Assembly: GCA_002255985.1 (NCBI GenBank)
Contig: NKIR01000012.1
Coordinates: 16,543-80,542, forward strand
Origin: Sphingomonadaceae bacterium PASS1
Lineage (GTDB): Bacteria > Pseudomonadota > Alphaproteobacteria > Sphingomonadales > Sphingomonadaceae
DNA length: 64,000 nucleotides
Direction: 5' to 3'
Part shown: in pieces, positions 61,840 to 64,000 of the stretch
How positions within the stretch are numbered: position 1 is the stretch's first letter
Layout: each line of letters opens with the position of its first letter
Translations under genes and position numbers: made by a program
Notes under the pieces: model-generated
Databases searched by the model: none
Told to the model about the DNA's origin: nothing
What the model saw: only the letters and a program-made list of their open reading frames with translations

Positions 61840-63465
61840 ATGTTCGTTCAGTTGACAGATGCCCAGCTTGGTAAGCTGTTTCCGGCATATCTTCTATTAG
61901 ACAAAAACTTCTGTTTGGTAGGATCCGGGCCATCAATCCGTAAACTTTTGCCTAGGTTGCAAATCGGCCATGCATTTGATGATTATTTTGATGTCATCAG
62001 TAATGACGTTGCAACGGTGTTCGATATTCAGGAACGACCTGACCACCCGATCGAGGTTGCGTCAAAGTGCGGTAATATAAGGTTACATGGCTTGGTCGCC
62101 CAACAACCTGATGGATATTTTTTGGCGCTGCGCCACGTTACCACTAGTCAATATCTTGCGAGCCAACAACTTGAGCTGACCGATTTCGGCTATGCCGACC
62201 CTGAAATACAGGCGATTATGTTGATTGCTGTCCAGCGCGCCATGTTGGAGGAAGCGCAAGATACCGCATTAGAACTCGCATTTGAGCGGCAGAAATATTC
62301 CGCCCTGCTGGAACGAACCAGCCGCGTTTCCGGTTACTTGGCGCATGATTTTAACAATCTGTTGTCGATCATTAGTTTAAATACGGAGCGGCTAGCACGG
62401 ACCCCCAGTATCAATAGAAAGACCGCAAATCTTGCACAGATAATCGGTGATACGGCCGCAAGGGGATCTGAAATATCGCAGTCCCTGATGGCCCTATCGC
62501 ACCAGAGTTCAGAGACCTTATCGGCGCGTTCAATTGATGATATCATTAACGAAAATAGCGCTTTTTTGAAAACGGTTGTCGGTTCGAAAGTCGGTGTAAG
62601 CATTACGCTGCACTCTGGTTCACACAAAGCAGTTGTTAGTTATAATGGTTTGCTGAATTGTATTATTAACTTACTTATAAACGCACGCGAAGCTATGCCA
62701 CATGGTGGGCATATTAGCGTTGCCACGACTGTTCGAGATGGCTTGGCTACTAAAACCGACGAGGGCACAGAATCATCACCGTGCAAATATATCGCCATAG
62801 AAATCGGCGATACCGGTAGCGGTATGAATGAGGCACTTTTGTCTCGCGCTTTTGAACCGCTTTTTTCAACAAAACCTAATGGCACGGGACTGGGGCTGGC
62901 TTCGGTGCGTGAGTATGCGGTCGAAATGGGCGGCGATGTATGGTTGGAATCAACTCCCGGAGAGGGCACGAGGGTATTTCTGCATTTCCCTATCGCCGAT
63001 GATGCGATGACATGCACTGATGATCAGTCTGCTGAAGATCAGTCTTTTGACGCCGTTCAGAACGAACGGAGCATTTTGTTGGTAGAAGATGAGCCTTATG
63101 CGCTCGAGGCCCTAGTCGAAATGCTCGAGATGGAGGGATATTTTGTTACGCCCTGTCTTTCCGCCGCACAGGCGCTCGAAGCGCTCGAAAAGCGATCTTA
63201 CCGATTACTTTTGACGGACATCGTAATGCCCCAGCAGGATGGAGCAGAACTCGCAAGCAAAGCGTGTATTGCCCAGCCGGGTATTAGGGTCATATTAATG
63301 AGCGGCTTCGTGCCGAAAACTGCAGCGTTACAGTCTGGCTGGATGTTCATTCGAAAAATGAGTGGCTTCGTGCCGGAAAAAGCAGCGCTACAGTCTGGCT
63401 GGACGTTAATTCGAAAGCCGCTCGTGTCCTCCGAACTTCTCGGTCTCGTCGACAAGCTTCTGTAA
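61840..63465 (+). CDS. HNOBA-like hybrid histidine kinase with receiver domain, H-NOX partner
   Basis: 541 residues. The N-terminal ~145 residues (FPAYLLLDKNFCLVGSGPSIRKLLP ... LTDFGYADPE) resemble the HNOBA domain found beside H-NOX in soluble guanylate cyclases. A coiled coil (about 145-165) leads to HisKA with H169 (LAHDFNNLLS), then HATPase_c: N-box about 270-282, GDTGSGM about 325, GTGLGL about 350. A receiver domain spans about 412-541 with phosphoacceptor D460 (LLLTDIVMP). The receiver holds a 20-residue in-frame duplication (487-526). The start is one base after the H-NOX stop, which couples the two. Confidence 0.88.
   Translation: MFVQLTDAQLGKLFPAYLLLDKNFCLVGSGPSIRKLLPRLQIGHAFDDYFDVISNDVATVFDIQERPDHPIEVASKCGNIRLHGLVAQQPDGYFLALRHVTTSQYLASQQLELTDFGYADPEIQAIMLIAVQRAMLEEAQDTALELAFERQKYSALLERTSRVSGYLAHDFNNLLSIISLNTERLARTPSINRKTANLAQIIGDTAARGSEISQSLMALSHQSSETLSARSIDDIINENSAFLKTVVGSKVGVSITLHSGSHKAVVSYNGLLNCIINLLINAREAMPHGGHISVATTVRDGLATKTDEGTESSPCKYIAIEIGDTGSGMNEALLSRAFEPLFSTKPNGTGLGLASVREYAVEMGGDVWLESTPGEGTRVFLHFPIADDAMTCTDDQSAEDQSFDAVQNERSILLVEDEPYALEALVEMLEMEGYFVTPCLSAAQALEALEKRSYRLLLTDIVMPQQDGAELASKACIAQPGIRVILMSGFVPKTAALQSGWMFIRKMSGFVPEKAALQSGWTLIRKPLVSSELLGLVDKLL
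63298..63417 (+). repeat. In-frame 60-bp tandem duplication within the kinase receiver domain
   Basis: 63298-63357 and 63358-63417 are tandem 60-bp copies with eight substitutions (about 87 percent identical). They encode MSGFVPKTAALQSGWMFIRK and MSGFVPEKAALQSGWTLIRK. The copied segment spans strand beta-4 to the beta-5 lysine of a receiver. Only the second copy has the usual Lys-Pro (RKPL); the first reads RKM. Confidence 0.9.
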
Positions 63466-63539
63466 TTTTCAATATTGTTGTAGAATATTTTAAATAAAAG
63501 CTGATGCGGCCTGAATTGTCGCTGTTCCCTGAGGCAGCA

Positions 63540-63848
63540 TTATTGGAAATCCCAAATTAGCTCGCGTTTGGTTGCCTTTGAACCAGCCGGTGCGGGGGCT
63601 TTGCGGCGTATCGCATCGCTAGCGTCTTCACTATTGCCTTGGGCCTGCTTTTTCACAGGTTTATGGGGTGGATAATCTACCTTCGTCATCGCGATTATTG
63701 TTACTGTTGCCGCACCCGTTTTTGTGCGTTGAGCATTTTGGGTAACCCCTGGCGTCCCGCCTGTGTTGACCTGCGCAAGGGCAAGAGAGGGAATTCCGCA
63801 TAAGATTACCAGCATTGCCGCGTGCAAAAATTGAATAACGGTCGTCAT
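63540..63848 (-). CDS. Small exported hypothetical protein
   Basis: About 102 residues with a clear signal peptide (FLHAAMLVILCGIPSLALAQ) and a mature part rich in Thr, Lys, Pro and Gln (VKKQAQGNSEDASDAIRRKAPAPAGSKATKREL) that looks disordered. No family recognised. The start at 63848 was chosen to match the signal peptide; ATG codons at 63869 and 63902 are in frame and no ribosome-binding site is convincing. It converges with the kinase gene, 74 bp away. Confidence 0.5.
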   Translation of the reverse strand: MTTVIQFLHAAMLVILCGIPSLALAQVNTGGTPGVTQNAQRTKTGAATVTIIAMTKVDYPPHKPVKKQAQGNSEDASDAIRRKAPAPAGSKATKRELIWDFQ

Positions 63849-64000
63849 CGCGCAACAAAATGGATGCATCCGACGCTTGTGCAGTATTGACGTGACCCCC
63901 AACTATCATCCAGTTTTGATTAGAGCCTCGGCGTTGTTGTTGCCCATGTGGGTTGGTGAAGCAAGGGGCTGCGTAGCGTAGCCTCCGGCTATGCGGAGCG

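Noticed and set aside
63849..64000. A tRNA or gene start at the window end (GC-rich ctccg...cggag hairpin)
   Set aside because: No cloverleaf or start codon with a ribosome-binding site is visible before the sequence stops.
1..64000. Mobile elements, prophage, integrase, attachment sites or tRNA genes
   Set aside because: No transposase, integrase, tRNA cloverleaf or flanking direct repeats were found on either strand; the accessory locus at 44-63 kb lacks clear ends.

Overview
The window looks like a chromosomal segment of an alphaproteobacterium of the order Sphingomonadales (a Sphingorhabdus- or Sphingopyxis-like organism; this is inferred from gene content and style, not from a database search). 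Supporting signs are a CtrA cell-cycle regulator with a full TTAA-N7-TTAA box and GAnTC sites upstream, TonB-dependent receptors, a TPR-sulfotransferase beside one of them, many ATGA-type start/stop overlaps, and a CTGAACTTGTTTCAG-type palindromic repeat. I found no tRNA, rRNA, CRISPR array, transposase or prophage.

Region 1 (1-21906) is mostly housekeeping: the 3' part of threonine dehydratase, aspartate/glutamate leucyltransferase bpt, a group II PLP decarboxylase, a glycine-zipper envelope protein, free-methionine-(R)-sulfoxide reductase, arfB, a pirin, two exported metallopeptidases (M20 and M28) on either side of ctrA, a PPP-type phosphoesterase, a trans-acting enoyl reductase/saccharopine dehydrogenase-like protein, dcd, cdd coupled to a GH25-like protein with altered active-site positions, a UPF0262 protein, dnaB, ubiG, lysC, a nitronate monooxygenase-like flavoprotein and two bacterial PH-domain membrane proteins.

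Region 2 (21909-27780, minus strand) is a cobalamin-riboswitch operon: btuB, btuF, btuC, btuD and a PhoD-type lipoprotein, every junction overlapping. Region 3 (27821-36900) holds a GNAT protein and an IorAB-type molybdenum hydroxylase, divergent from xdhC, a mocA-like nucleotidyltransferase and a TPR-sulfotransferase, followed by a TonB receptor. Region 4 (37043-44224) has a Rieske oxygenase and an FAD oxidoreductase divergent from a TetR gene, with a perfect palindrome between them; tryptophan 2,3-dioxygenase follows tetR. A second PhoD protein and an acyl-CoA dehydrogenase preceded by another perfect palindrome come next.

Region 5 (44319-63465) is the accessory part and the most interesting. 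A PilZ-type protein and a gene-poor 0.9 kb stretch precede a membrane-anchored winged-helix/TPR regulator. Then comes a type I secretion operon (TolC with a C-terminal SPOR domain, PrtD-type ABC exporter, HlyD adaptor). Upstream of it is a 7.7 kb gene for a secreted animal-type heme peroxidase carrying RTX repeats and Ig-like domains. Divergent from that gene is a signalling cassette: a 71-residue stand-alone histidine-phosphotransfer (DHp) protein, an H-NOX heme gas sensor, and a hybrid histidine kinase whose N-terminus resembles the HNOBA partner domain and whose receiver carries an in-frame 60-bp tandem duplication. The divergent intergenic region holds a 14-bp perfect inverted repeat (TTTTGTTAACTATA) that runs into a -10-like hexamer on each strand. 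My working hypothesis is that this is one system, a gas- or redox-sensing phosphorelay controlling export of a giant heme peroxidase; the sequence shows the adjacency and the domains but not the regulatory link.
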